Shown here one piece after another: positions 55,715 through 63,933 of a stretch of DNA of 64,000 bases. The notes beneath the pieces are model-generated. The model was not told the origin of the DNA. It made no database searches and saw nothing but the letters and a program-made list of their open reading frames with translations. The DNA is taken from contig CAMBFG010000003.1 of the NCBI GenBank assembly GCA_945865925.1, positions 1-64,000 of the forward strand. The letters are read 5' to 3'. Each line of letters opens with the position of its first letter. Position 1 is the stretch's first letter. Source of the stretch: Dehalococcoides mccartyi. GTDB taxonomy: Bacteria > Chloroflexota > Dehalococcoidia > UBA2979. Both the position numbers and the translations under genes were made by a program.

Positions 55715-56008
55715 TCAGGCCTCAGGGGCGAGGCGGTAACCGACGCGTGTGACGGTATCGATGGCGTCCGCGGCCTCGCCGAGCTTGGAACGGACGCGCG
55801 AGACGATGACGGCGAGGCGCCTGCGCGCCTCCGGGCCGGCAGAGCCCCAGAGGGCCTCGGCCAAGCGGTCATAGGTGACCACCCGACCGGAGTGCTCCGC
55901 GATCATGAGGAGCGCGTTGAACTCCATATAGGTCAGGCGGATCGGACGGCCGTCCACGGTGACCAGATAGCGGTCGCGGTCGATCGTGAGGTGGCCAGTT
56001 CGGATCAC
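55715..56008 (-). CDS. Stand-alone winged-helix regulator (OmpR type, no receiver)
   Basis: A 97-aa protein consisting only of a trans_reg_C winged helix (LTIDRDRYLVTVDGRPIRLTYMEFNALLMIAEHSGRVVTYDRLAEALWG, RRLAVIVSRVRSKLG, TVTRVGYRLAPEA). GTG 56008 is chosen because GGGAG sits about 7 bases upstream. The ORF-track start would add 50 residues of no recognisable fold. Divergent from glnA1 and next to glnR, so a role in nitrogen control is likely. Confidence 0.75.
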   Translation of the reverse strand: MIRTGHLTIDRDRYLVTVDGRPIRLTYMEFNALLMIAEHSGRVVTYDRLAEALWGSAGPEARRRLAVIVSRVRSKLGEAADAIDTVTRVGYRLAPEA

Positions 56009-56110
56009 CGCGTGACTCCCTCGTCCACCAGTGGAGTCTTGAGGCCCCGTCGAGCCTCCGACTACGAGATTGAGTCTGCGAATCTCCGATTTCGCGGTCG
56101 CGTCGTGAAT

Positions 56111-56148
56111 GTGAATCCTCGGTGTCGGGAATGTTTCCCACAGGTTTC
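56111..56148 (-). promoter_or_regulatory. GlnR-type box array between the winged-helix gene and glnA1
   Basis: Four 5-mers with exact 11-base phasing read on the minus strand: GAAAC (56148..56144), GAAAC (56137..56133), GACAC (56126..56122), TTCAC (56115..56111). This matches the GTnAC-n6-GnAAC style of GlnR boxes. Confidence 0.65.
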
Positions 56149-56256
56149 GCGCGCTCAAGCACGAGGTCAGTTGCGGGGGCGGGCTCCCCTCACGCGGTAC
56201 GCGTGGTTCAATCGACGGGCTGCCCTCCCGGCAGCGCAGGCTCGGAGGCAGTTGAG

Positions 56257-57672
56257 ATGGCGAATCTGGCCGACATCCGTCAGCGGATGACCTCGGAAGG
56301 CGTCACGCGCGTCGATCTTCGTGTGACGGACTTGCCCGGACGGTGGCATCACTTCTCCGTCCCTGCCGGACGGCTGACGGAGGAGAGCACGGTCAACGGC
56401 TTCGGATTCGATGGCTCGAGCCTGCGCGGCTTCCAGGCGATCGAGGAGTCGGACATGCTCCTGCTCCCCGACCTCGACACGGCCGTAGTCGACCCATCCG
56501 AGGCGGTCCCGACGCTCGCGATCATCTGCGACGTGGTGGAGCCCCAGACGGGCGAGCGCTATGTGCGCGACCCTCGACGGATCGCGGCGCTGGCGGAGTC
56601 CTATCTGCGATCGACGGGGATCGCGGACACCGCGAACTTCGGGCCGGAGTTGGAGTTTTTCCTGTTCGACGACGCGCGCTTCCAGCAGAACGCCAACACG
56701 GCATTCTTCACGGTGGACTCGGTCGAAGGCCCGTGGAACAGCGGGCAGGACGAGCACCCGAACCTCGGCGCCAAGATCGGGACGAAGGAGGGCTACTCGC
56801 CGGTCCCGCCTGCGGACCAGACCTCCGGCGTGCGCTGGGCGATCTCCGAGGCCCTCGAAAGCGCGGGCATCGAGGTGGAGGTACACCACCACGAAGTCGC
56901 CGCAGCGGGCCAGGGCGAGATCGCGACGAAGTACGCAAGCCTGCGCAAGAAGGCGGACGAGACGCAGTGGTACAAGTACCTCGTCCGCACGATCGGGCGA
57001 GCGCACGGCAAGGCCGCGACGTTCATGCCGAAGCCGATCTTCGGGGACAACGGCAGCGGAATGCACACACACCAGTCGCTCTGGAAAGACGGCGTGCCGC
57101 TCTTCCATGACGCGAACGGATACGCCAGCCTGTCCCAGACGGCGCGGTGGTACATCGGCGGGCTGTTGACGCACGCGCCCGCGCTGATGGCGTTCTGTGC
57201 GCCCTCTACGAACTCATACAAGCGTCTCGTGCCGGGCTTCGAGGCGCCGGTGAACCTCGCGTACTCCGCGCGGAACCGGTCGGCTGCGGTGCGCATCCCC
57301 ACGTACTCCTCGGCGGCAGGGGCGACGCGCATCGAGTTCCGCCCACCTGACGGCACCTCCAACCCCTATCTGGCGTTTGCGGCGATGCTGATGGCCGGCG
57401 TGGACGGGATCCGGCATCAGATCGACCCGGGCGACCCGCTGGACCGGAACATCTACGAGTTACGGGCGGAAGAGGCGGCGCGCGTACCTCGCGTACCGGG
57501 GAGCCTGGAGGCGGCGCTGGACGCGCTCGCGGGCGACCAAACGTTCCTGTTCGAGGGTGCGGTCTTCACGGAGGACCTGGTGGCGCGCTGGATCGCGATG
57601 AAGCGCGAGGAGGTGCAGGCCGCTGCCCTCCGTCCGACACCCTACGAGTACGAGTTGTATTTCAACGGGTAG
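56257..57672 (+). CDS. glnA: Glutamine synthetase type I
   Basis: A 471-aa enzyme making glutamine from glutamate and ammonia. It shows NGFGFDGSSLRGFQAIEESDM, the metal-binding EVEVHHHEVAAAGQGEIATKY, KPIFGDNGSGMHTHQSLW and the ATP-binding NLAYSARNRSAAVRIP. The adenylylation-site region DRNIYELRAEEAARVPRVPGSLEAAL keeps the Tyr, as in the GSI-beta type, so covalent control is possible. GGAGG precedes the ATG. Confidence 0.95.
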   Translation: MANLADIRQRMTSEGVTRVDLRVTDLPGRWHHFSVPAGRLTEESTVNGFGFDGSSLRGFQAIEESDMLLLPDLDTAVVDPSEAVPTLAIICDVVEPQTGERYVRDPRRIAALAESYLRSTGIADTANFGPELEFFLFDDARFQQNANTAFFTVDSVEGPWNSGQDEHPNLGAKIGTKEGYSPVPPADQTSGVRWAISEALESAGIEVEVHHHEVAAAGQGEIATKYASLRKKADETQWYKYLVRTIGRAHGKAATFMPKPIFGDNGSGMHTHQSLWKDGVPLFHDANGYASLSQTARWYIGGLLTHAPALMAFCAPSTNSYKRLVPGFEAPVNLAYSARNRSAAVRIPTYSSAAGATRIEFRPPDGTSNPYLAFAAMLMAGVDGIRHQIDPGDPLDRNIYELRAEEAARVPRVPGSLEAALDALAGDQTFLFEGAVFTEDLVARWIAMKREEVQAAALRPTPYEYELYFNG

Positions 57673-57715
57673 CGGCTGAACGTCCCGACCTCAATGGGTG
57701 TCTGGGCGGCCCGTA

Positions 57716-57748
57716 GAAACAATCTGGAAACAGGTCGGACGGTACGAT
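57716..57748 (+). promoter_or_regulatory. GlnR-type box and promoter of glnA2
   Basis: GAAAC (57716-57720) and GAAAC (57727-57731) are direct repeats with 11-base phasing, followed after 11 bases by the -10 TACGAT (57743-57748), which lies 6 bases before the ATG. The boxes occupy the -35 position and no -35 hexamer is seen, as in promoters activated by OmpR-type regulators. Confidence 0.65.
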
Positions 57749-57754
57749 CTGGTG

Positions 57755-59089
57755 ATGCTTGAACGTGAATCTGGTGCGGGGTCGGTGCAGCACGTCTTGC
57801 AGGCGTGCCGCGATCACGATGTGAAGTTCATCCGGCTGTGGTTCACGGACATCCTCGGGATGCTGAAGTCCGTCGCCATTACCGTCGAGGAACTCGAACA
57901 CGCGCTGACGGACGGGATCACGTTCGACGGGGCGGCGATCGAGGGCTTCGCGCGGCGCGATGAAGCCGACATGATCGCGATGCCAGACCCGGCGACGTTC
58001 CAGGTGCTGCCGTGGCGGCCTCGGCCGAACGCGGTGGCGCGGATGTTCTGTGACATCTACCGCACGAACGGGGAGCCGTTCGAGGGTGACCCTCGGCAGG
58101 TGCTGAAGCGGACGCTGCGCCGTGCCGCCGACCAGGGGTACACGTTCTACGTGTCGCCCGAGATCGAGTATTTCTACTTCAAGGACGCGCAGGGGACGGT
58201 ACCGCTGGACCAGGGCGGCTACTTCGACCTCACGCCGCTCGATGGCGGCTCGGACCTGCGGCGCGAAACGGTGCTGATGCTCGAGGAGTTGGGCATCGGG
58301 GTCGCGCTGAGTCACCACGAAGTCGCGCCGAGCCAGCACGAGATGGACCTGCGCTACACGGACGCCCTGACGATGGCGGACGCGGTGATGACGTTCCGCC
58401 TTGTGGTGAAGGAAGTCGCGGCACGCGCTGGCGTCCACGCGACGTTCATGCCGAAGCCGATCGCGGACCAGAACGGCAGCGGGATGCACCTGCAACTCTC
58501 GCTGTTCCGAGGCGAAGCGAACGCCTTCCACGACCCGCAATCTCCGGACACGCTCTCCGCGGACGCGAAGCACTACGTGGCGGGCTTGCTCCAGCACGCG
58601 CCGGAGATCGCGCTGATCACGAACCAGTGGGTGAACTCGTACAAGCGCCTGATCCCGGGCTTCGAGGCGCCGGTGTATGCGACGTGGTCGCACACGAACG
58701 ACGCCGACCTCGTGCGGGTGCCGGCGCACCGCGTCGAGGCGACGGTCGCCACACGCGTCGAGTACCGCGCACCTGACCCGGGCTGCAACCCGTACCTGAC
58801 GTTCGCAGCGGTGCTGGCGGCTGGCCTCGACGGGATCGCGGCGAAGACCCCGCTGCCCGAGCCCGCGCGCTCCGGCCTGACCGAGGCCGAACGTGCCGCC
58901 CGAGGCTTGCGGACGTTGCCGCTGTCCCTCGGCGACGCGATCCAGCAGTTCTCCGGCTCCGCGCTGATGCGCAGCGAACTCGGCGACCACGTCTTCGAGT
59001 CGCTGATCGCGAACAAGCGGATCGAATGGGCGGAGTACCGCGCCCAGGTCACGCCGTACGAGTTGAACCGCTACCTCGGCGCGCTGTAG
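57755..59089 (+). CDS. Second glutamine synthetase type I (GSI-alpha-like)
   Basis: A 444-aa protein, the usual length of GSI-alpha enzymes. It shows VKFIRLWFTDILGMLKSVAI, FDGAAIEGFARRDEADM, VSPEIEYFYF, ALSHHEVAPSQHEMDLRY and KPIADQNGSGMHLQLSLF. It lacks the adenylylation loop seen in the first enzyme. ATG 57755 is set by the leaderless promoter; the ORF-track GTG is 19 codons earlier and lies across the operator. Two synthetases may serve different nitrogen states. Confidence 0.93.
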   Translation: MLERESGAGSVQHVLQACRDHDVKFIRLWFTDILGMLKSVAITVEELEHALTDGITFDGAAIEGFARRDEADMIAMPDPATFQVLPWRPRPNAVARMFCDIYRTNGEPFEGDPRQVLKRTLRRAADQGYTFYVSPEIEYFYFKDAQGTVPLDQGGYFDLTPLDGGSDLRRETVLMLEELGIGVALSHHEVAPSQHEMDLRYTDALTMADAVMTFRLVVKEVAARAGVHATFMPKPIADQNGSGMHLQLSLFRGEANAFHDPQSPDTLSADAKHYVAGLLQHAPEIALITNQWVNSYKRLIPGFEAPVYATWSHTNDADLVRVPAHRVEATVATRVEYRAPDPGCNPYLTFAAVLAAGLDGIAAKTPLPEPARSGLTEAERAARGLRTLPLSLGDAIQQFSGSALMRSELGDHVFESLIANKRIEWAEYRAQVTPYELNRYLGAL

Positions 59090-59185
59090 CCCCTCGCCCT
59101 GCCTCACCCTCCCTTGGCTGTGCCTAGCAAAGATCTCGATTCCCTTCGCGAGGTCGTATCCTCCGCGGGGATCGAGGGGGATTGC

Positions 59186-59650
59186 ATGCCATTCGCCGAG
59201 GCCATTGCCGGCTTGATCGACCAGCACCGTGCGCGCATCGAGGCGGTGACCGCAGGGGTGGATGACGCGCGGGCTACGAAGCAGCCCGTGCCCGGCGAGT
59301 GGAGCGTGAACGAGACGCTGTTGCACCTGATCGGCGACACCGCGTCGTTCCCTCGGGAGATCCGGAGCGCGCTGACCGGGACGAACCCGCCGCAGCGGCT
59401 CGACCAGGCAGGTGGCGCGTATACGAGCCTGGGCGCGGAAGATCGCAGTCTGACGGCGCTACGGGCGCGGCTGTTCGCGAACCTCGATGCGACGAAGGCA
59501 GCGATCGCCGGATTGTCGGATGAGGCCATCGGCAACACGCAGCAGATCGAGGGGTTCGGAGATGTGGCAGTCGGACGGTGGCTGCGGTTCACGCTGTCGG
59601 GCCACTTCGATGAGCACATCAAGCAGATCGAGGCGGCGGCGAGCGCGTAG
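59186..59650 (+). CDS. DinB-like four-helix protein
   Basis: A 154-aa DinB/DfsB-like bundle with His residues that could bind metal (VNETLLHLIGDTASF and GHFDEHIKQI). ATG 59186 is chosen because GAGGGGG lies just upstream and the frame then begins with the first helix. It is the second DinB-like gene of the window; the two share only fold-level similarity. Confidence 0.72.
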   Translation: MPFAEAIAGLIDQHRARIEAVTAGVDDARATKQPVPGEWSVNETLLHLIGDTASFPREIRSALTGTNPPQRLDQAGGAYTSLGAEDRSLTALRARLFANLDATKAAIAGLSDEAIGNTQQIEGFGDVAVGRWLRFTLSGHFDEHIKQIEAAASA

Positions 59651-59659
59651 GCGCGCTGC

Positions 59660-60523
59660 CTAGCGGTAGAGCGCGGACGCGCCCTTCATCCAGCGCTTCT
59701 CCATCAACTGCTCGAGGACGACCCGGCCGTTCGAGGCCTCGCGCATGACGCTGCGCAGCCAGAGCACCTCGGTCTTGCCGGTTTCGCCGCGCGCGATCGC
59801 CTCGCAGTCGACGACGTACTCAACCTCAACCAGTGGCGGGCCGTCGACGAAGCGGATCTCAATACCCGCATCGACTCGGACACCCATCGGGTCGACCGCC
59901 TCGGTGACGGCGCGCGGTTCGAGCATCCGGTAGAGCGAGCGTGTCGAGGCGACGGCCGGGCCCCACGGGCTCGCGTCGAAGTACCAGTCGATGGGTTCGG
60001 TGGTCGTGTCGCGCATCTGTGCCTGCACGTCGGCGGAGGCGCGGAGGCGACGCTGCGGGCCGAACGGTCCGAGGGCGACATCGCGCAGGATGCGGCCCTC
60101 GGCGGGCTGAGACGCGGCGAGACGGGTGGCGAGCGGCGTCCGCGTGTCACCGAGGAACAACACGCCATCGGCGACCCGCTGGCCGGCGTCGTTCTGCGAC
60201 CACGCCTCGACCTGGGCCTCGCCCTCGACTGGCACGCGCGCGAAGGCCTGCACGGGCTCGCCGTCGAGAGTGGGGGTGCGGTAGGCGAGGGAGAAGCCAC
60301 CGCGCTCGAGCCACGCCGGCCCGAAGAGATCGAGGGCGATCGGGACGAACTGCTCGTTGTGGACCAGTCCGGAGACGAGGCCGCCCTGATAGCCGAGTTC
60401 AGCCGCCTTCTCGTCGTCGTGGATGCTGCCGCTGGACGCCGCGGCGATGTTGAGCGCCTCGCGACGTTCGCCGAAGCAGATGCCGTCCGCACGCGTCAGG
60501 ATCGAGGTGCGGTCGTACGGCAT
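59660..60523 (-). CDS. MaoC-like hot-dog protein (tentative)
   Basis: A 287-aa protein. SGSIHDDEKAAELGYQGGLVSGLVHNEQF resembles the MaoC/hydratase helix region, where a His and a Gly-rich turn line the thioester pocket, and a second half (about 185-287) could be a second hot-dog. No exact family assignment. GGAGG precedes the ATG. Last gene of a three-gene operon with PPOX and CDF genes, each 9 bases apart. Confidence 0.6.
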   Translation of the reverse strand: MPYDRTSILTRADGICFGERREALNIAAASSGSIHDDEKAAELGYQGGLVSGLVHNEQFVPIALDLFGPAWLERGGFSLAYRTPTLDGEPVQAFARVPVEGEAQVEAWSQNDAGQRVADGVLFLGDTRTPLATRLAASQPAEGRILRDVALGPFGPQRRLRASADVQAQMRDTTTEPIDWYFDASPWGPAVASTRSLYRMLEPRAVTEAVDPMGVRVDAGIEIRFVDGPPLVEVEYVVDCEAIARGETGKTEVLWLRSVMREASNGRVVLEQLMEKRWMKGASALYR

Positions 60524-60532
60524 CGGGCCTCC

Positions 60533-61000
60533 TTACCAGCGCCAGCGGGTGGCGGTGCGTGAGAACTGATCCGCGTGCTCGATGAAGCCGAAGGCCGTCC
60601 TCGGGGTGACCACCCAGCCGTCACCGGACGGGGGACGAGAGCCGTACTTCGCCTCGTAGAGCACGAAGTAGTGCTCGGCGTCGGTGTCGGAGATCGGGGC
60701 GGCGAGTCCTTCGACCATCACGGCCTCCTCGGCGTCCTCGGTTGCCAGAGTGCAGCGCGGGTCGTGCTGGAGGTTGCGCGCCTTCTTCGAGCGGGTGCCG
60801 GTGGCAACGAAGAGGTGTGCGCCGTCCCATACCCCCCAGACCGGTGCGAGGTGCGGGCCACCCTCGGGTGTGTGGGTGGCCATCCAGTAGTTGTGGGCGT
60901 CGCGCAGGCGGCTCTCCGCCCACGACCACGGGAGCAGTTCGGCCTCGGCACCATCGAGGTAGCCGGGCATATCTGGCCGCGAGGCGGTCGGGTCAGGCAT
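60533..61000 (-). CDS. Pyridoxamine 5'-phosphate oxidase-like flavoprotein
   Basis: A 155-aa split-barrel protein (HNYWMATHTPEGGPHLAPVWGVWDGAHLFVATGTRSKKARNLQHDPRCTL) of the PPOX family that binds FMN or F420. The substrate cannot be read. Middle gene of the CDF-PPOX-MaoC-like operon. Confidence 0.82.
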   Translation of the reverse strand: MPDPTASRPDMPGYLDGAEAELLPWSWAESRLRDAHNYWMATHTPEGGPHLAPVWGVWDGAHLFVATGTRSKKARNLQHDPRCTLATEDAEEAVMVEGLAAPISDTDAEHYFVLYEAKYGSRPPSGDGWVVTPRTAFGFIEHADQFSRTATRWRW

Positions 61001-61009
61001 CGGAGCGCT

Positions 61010-61897
61010 TTACCTCACCTGACTCACCTGAATGAGCGGGCGCCGCTCCGGATGGATCGCCGCATGCTGGATACCGAAGCGTGCGGAGAGTAGCGCACTG
61101 CACGCCGCGACGACCTCGACGCCGTCGGCTGCTTCGTCGACGAGTACGTGCGCCTCGAAGACCACGAAATCGGTGGCGACGGCCCAGCAATGCATGTCGT
61201 GGACGTCGCGCACGCCGGGGACGCCTCGGAGCGCGGCCTGCACGGCTTCGAGGTCGATGTCTGCCGGGGTCGCTGCCAGCAGGGTGCCCGTGGCGCGGAT
61301 CAACATGCGCACACCGCCAGCCGAGACGATCGCGAGGATCACGAGCGTGAGGACCGCGTCTGCCTGGAGCCAGCCCGTCGTTGCCACGATGACGCCCGCG
61401 GCGAGCGCCGCGACCGATCCGCCGAGGTCACCCCAGACGTGGAGGCGAGCCGCGTCCAGGTTTATGGACGCGCCGCTGTGGAGCAGGAGGAGTTGCGCGC
61501 CGTTCGCGACCAGGCCGACCGCCGCGAGCAGCAGGAGCCCCACGCCCTCGATTGGCTGCGGGTGAAACAGGCGCTCGACGGCATGGACAGCGAGATAGAG
61601 GGAGAACACGAGCACGAGGACGGCGTTCACGGATGCGGCAAGCACCTCGCTGCGGTGGAGGCCGAAGGTGAAGCGGAGCGAGTGGGGCCGCGTCGCGAGC
61701 CAGACCGCGAGCCACGCGAGGCCGAGGGCGACACCATCGCTGAGGACGTGGCCCGCATCGGCCAGCAAGGCGAGCGATCCGGTGACGAGGCCACCCACGA
61801 CCTCGATGGCGAGGGTGCATCCGGCGATCGCCAACGCGAGCGCGAGCCGCCTCGAGTCCTGCGTGGCGTGCGTGTGCTGGGCGTGGGCGGCGGTCAT
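61010..61897 (-). CDS. Cation diffusion facilitator (CzcD/ZitB-like)
   Basis: A 295-aa antiporter with six membrane segments. The divalent-cation site is HxxxD in DAGHVLSD (segment 2) and HxxxD in HVWGDLGG (segment 5). The N-terminus is His-rich (HAQHTHATQ) and the C-terminal cytoplasmic domain is ferredoxin-like. Zn, Co or Cd export is typical. First gene of its operon; TAGCCT lies 6 bases before the ATG, hinting at leaderless transcription. Confidence 0.9.
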   Translation of the reverse strand: MTAAHAQHTHATQDSRRLALALAIAGCTLAIEVVGGLVTGSLALLADAGHVLSDGVALGLAWLAVWLATRPHSLRFTFGLHRSEVLAASVNAVLVLVFSLYLAVHAVERLFHPQPIEGVGLLLLAAVGLVANGAQLLLLHSGASINLDAARLHVWGDLGGSVAALAAGVIVATTGWLQADAVLTLVILAIVSAGGVRMLIRATGTLLAATPADIDLEAVQAALRGVPGVRDVHDMHCWAVATDFVVFEAHVLVDEAADGVEVVAACSALLSARFGIQHAAIHPERRPLIQVSQVR

Positions 61898-61922
61898 GCG
61901 ATCAGGCTACGCCTGAGGGTGC

Positions 61923-61951
61923 GAGACGCCGTCTCAGCGAGACGGCATCTC
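61923..61951. repeat. Inverted repeat upstream of the CDF gene
   Basis: GAGACGCCGTCTC and GAGACGGCATCTC pair over 12 of 13 positions around a 3-base loop, and each arm is itself nearly palindromic. It lies between the CDF promoter and the 3' end of the secreted-repeat gene, so it could be an operator or a hairpin. Confidence 0.45.
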
Positions 61952-61972
61952 AGTCGCGGTCGAGCGGGATGC

Positions 61973-63217
61973 CTAGCGCGCCTTCACGATCATCAGCGTG
62001 GCGTTGAGACCGTTCGGGAACGTCGCGTTGAACTCGGCGTTCACGAATGCGGGGGCGCCAATGACGAGGGTGATCAACTTGCCGTTGGCCGTCGCGGAGG
62101 CCGTGACGAGCACCGGGACGTTCGCAGCACCGGCTGCATCCAGTTCGGCCACCGTACCGCTGAAGGAAGTGAGGGAGACGCCCGTCGGAGCGATCGAACC
62201 GATGGGGAACGTGAGGGACTTCGTGTAGAAGACATCGCCACAAACCGTCACCCCAGGGCTGGCGACGGTGATCCAGACGGTCTGGCAGATCTGCCCCGTC
62301 GCCGTCACCGTGACGGTCTCCGTGATCACAATCGATGCGGCCGCCGTACAGCCGCCCGCACCGATGTTGATGTTGTAGTCGGCGATGCCCTGCGGGATCG
62401 AGATCAGCGTCCCCGCAGCGACCACCGGCAGCGTGCTACAGCCGGTCGTGGCGTTGCTGACCACCGAGGGCGCGGTGAACGTGCCGGGGCCGGGCGTGAC
62501 CATCTGGACGAGCCACGGGCCGGGCGCTGTCGCGACCATGGGGGTGATCGTGAAGATGCAGGTGAACACGTTCTTCGTCGAAGTCGGCAGGCAGACCTTC
62601 GTAGCTGCTGGGCCGGGAGCTGGTGGCGTGTAAACGACGCTCGCGCAGGCCGTCGTGGGTGGCACGGCGGCCACCATGTAGAAGGACTGGCAGAGTTGGC
62701 CGCTGGCAGTCACGGTGATCGTTTCGAGGAACTGCACCGACCACGTGTAGCCCGGGCAGCCACTCGATCCAATCGTCGCGTTGTAGCTGGTCGTACTCGT
62801 CATCGCGACCCCCGAAGGTGCCTGGGCACACCCGATCACCACGCCGACCGTTGGCGTTGGGAGGATGGTGCCGGGGCCGGTCATCGGCGGGCCTGGGGGC
62901 TCGTTGACGTGGATCTGGTCATTCGCGATGGCGGGGAACGCCGGGACGACGGTGAAAATGCAGGCGTAGCGGTTGGGCGTCGATGTCAGGACGCAGGTCT
63001 TCGTCGCCGACGGGACGCCCGGCATCGCCGGCGGCGTGTAGGTCACGTTCGCGCAGGCCGTCGTCGGCGGCACAGCAGCCACCATGTAGAAGGCCTGACA
63101 GATCTGACCGGTCGCGCTCACATCGATGGTTTCGAGGAACTGCACCGACCACGTGTAGCCCGGGCAGCCGCTCGACCCGATGGTCGCGTGGAAGCCGTAG
63201 GAGCTGGTCACCACCAC
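61973..63217 (-). CDS. Secreted repeat protein, 3' part after a frameshift
   Basis: A 414-aa frame continuing the protein that begins at 63933. It holds two copies of a unit GCPGYTWSVQFLETIxVxATGQxCQ, then a third divergent unit. It ends in a domain with VIGAPAFVNAEFNATFPNG, the same motif as in two other secreted proteins here. It has no signal peptide of its own and its in-frame sequence before the first Met (DPTPVVV) continues the upstream protein, so one gene has been split. Confidence 0.65.
   Translation of the reverse strand: MVVTSSYGFHATIGSSGCPGYTWSVQFLETIDVSATGQICQAFYMVAAVPPTTACANVTYTPPAMPGVPSATKTCVLTSTPNRYACIFTVVPAFPAIANDQIHVNEPPGPPMTGPGTILPTPTVGVVIGCAQAPSGVAMTSTTSYNATIGSSGCPGYTWSVQFLETITVTASGQLCQSFYMVAAVPPTTACASVVYTPPAPGPAATKVCLPTSTKNVFTCIFTITPMVATAPGPWLVQMVTPGPGTFTAPSVVSNATTGCSTLPVVAAGTLISIPQGIADYNINIGAGGCTAAASIVITETVTVTATGQICQTVWITVASPGVTVCGDVFYTKSLTFPIGSIAPTGVSLTSFSGTVAELDAAGAANVPVLVTASATANGKLITLVIGAPAFVNAEFNATFPNGLNATLMIVKAR
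62641..62783 (-). repeat. Coding tandem repeat, copy A
   Basis: This stretch is strongly similar to 63049-63191 with a 408-base offset (for example, both contain tttcgaggaactgcaccgac). It encodes the GCPGYTW-containing unit of the secreted protein. Confidence 0.8.
63049..63191 (-). repeat. Coding tandem repeat, copy B
   Basis: Partner of 62641-62783 at a 408-base offset, close to the frameshift point. Repeat similarity of this kind favours slippage and recombination. Confidence 0.8.
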
Positions 63218-63933
63218 GGGGGTCGGGTCTGAGCGCAGCCGCTCACCACTCCGACCGTCGGTGTGCCCACGAGGTTGTAGCCGGGGTTGGGGACGACGGG
63301 GATCGGCGCCTCATTCACGTGGATGATGTCGCCCGCGACGGCCGGGAACGCCGGGACGACCGTGAAGACGCAGGTGTACCGGTTCGGCGTCGACGTGAGG
63401 GTGCAGATCTTGGTGGCCGAGGGGGGAGGTGGCGCGGTTGGCGGCGTGTACGTGACAGAGGCGCAACCCTGCACGGGGGGCGACGCGGCAGTGATCCAGA
63501 CGTTCTGACAGACCTGGCCGGTTGCGCTGACGGTGACCGTCTCTGTGACGGTCACGGTGGCGGTCGCGAGGCAACCACTCCCACCGACGGTCACGTCGTA
63601 GTCCGCGTTTCCAGATGGACTGCTGATGAAGGTGCCCGCAGTGATGCTCACGGGCCCGCAACCGGTCGCCGACACGACCGTCGGCTGTGACGCGAAGGTG
63701 CCGGAACCGGGGCTGACCATCTGCACTAGCCAGGACCCCGCGCCCGTCGCGATGGCCGGCGTGATCACGAAACTACAGGTGTACTGGTTCGAGCCTGTGA
63801 GCGTGCATGACTTCGATGCTGAGGCGGCGCTGGCAGGGGTCGTCTGCAGCAGGGCGAGCACGGCGAACAGTCCGACCACGACTATCTGCACCAGCAGTCG
63901 CCTCGAAATCAAGCGCACGGGGCACATCCTCAC
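63208..63933 (-). CDS. Secreted repeat protein, 5' part before a frameshift
   Basis: A 241-aa frame with a signal peptide (RRLLVQIVVVGLFAVLALLQTTPASA) and one and a half Ser/Thr-rich beta-repeat units (CTLTGSNQYTCSFVITPAIATGAGSWLVQMV, GCLATATVTVTETVTV). It ends abruptly after SGCAQTRPPWW, exactly where the parallel unit reads IGCAQAPSGVAM and continues. A one-base shift would join it to the 61973-63217 frame, giving an exported protein of about 650 aa. Pseudogene or sequencing error. Confidence 0.65.
   Translation of the reverse strand: MRMCPVRLISRRLLVQIVVVGLFAVLALLQTTPASAASASKSCTLTGSNQYTCSFVITPAIATGAGSWLVQMVSPGSGTFASQPTVVSATGCGPVSITAGTFISSPSGNADYDVTVGGSGCLATATVTVTETVTVSATGQVCQNVWITAASPPVQGCASVTYTPPTAPPPPSATKICTLTSTPNRYTCVFTVVPAFPAVAGDIIHVNEAPIPVVPNPGYNLVGTPTVGVVSGCAQTRPPWW

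Noticed and set aside
57698-57754. GTG start of the second glutamine synthetase at 57698
   Set aside because: The added residues are encoded by the operator and -10 sequence; ATG 57755 gives the normal 444-aa length.
61148-63232. 694-aa plus-strand ORF
   Set aside because: Asp/Arg-rich antisense shadow of the CDF gene and the secreted repeat protein.
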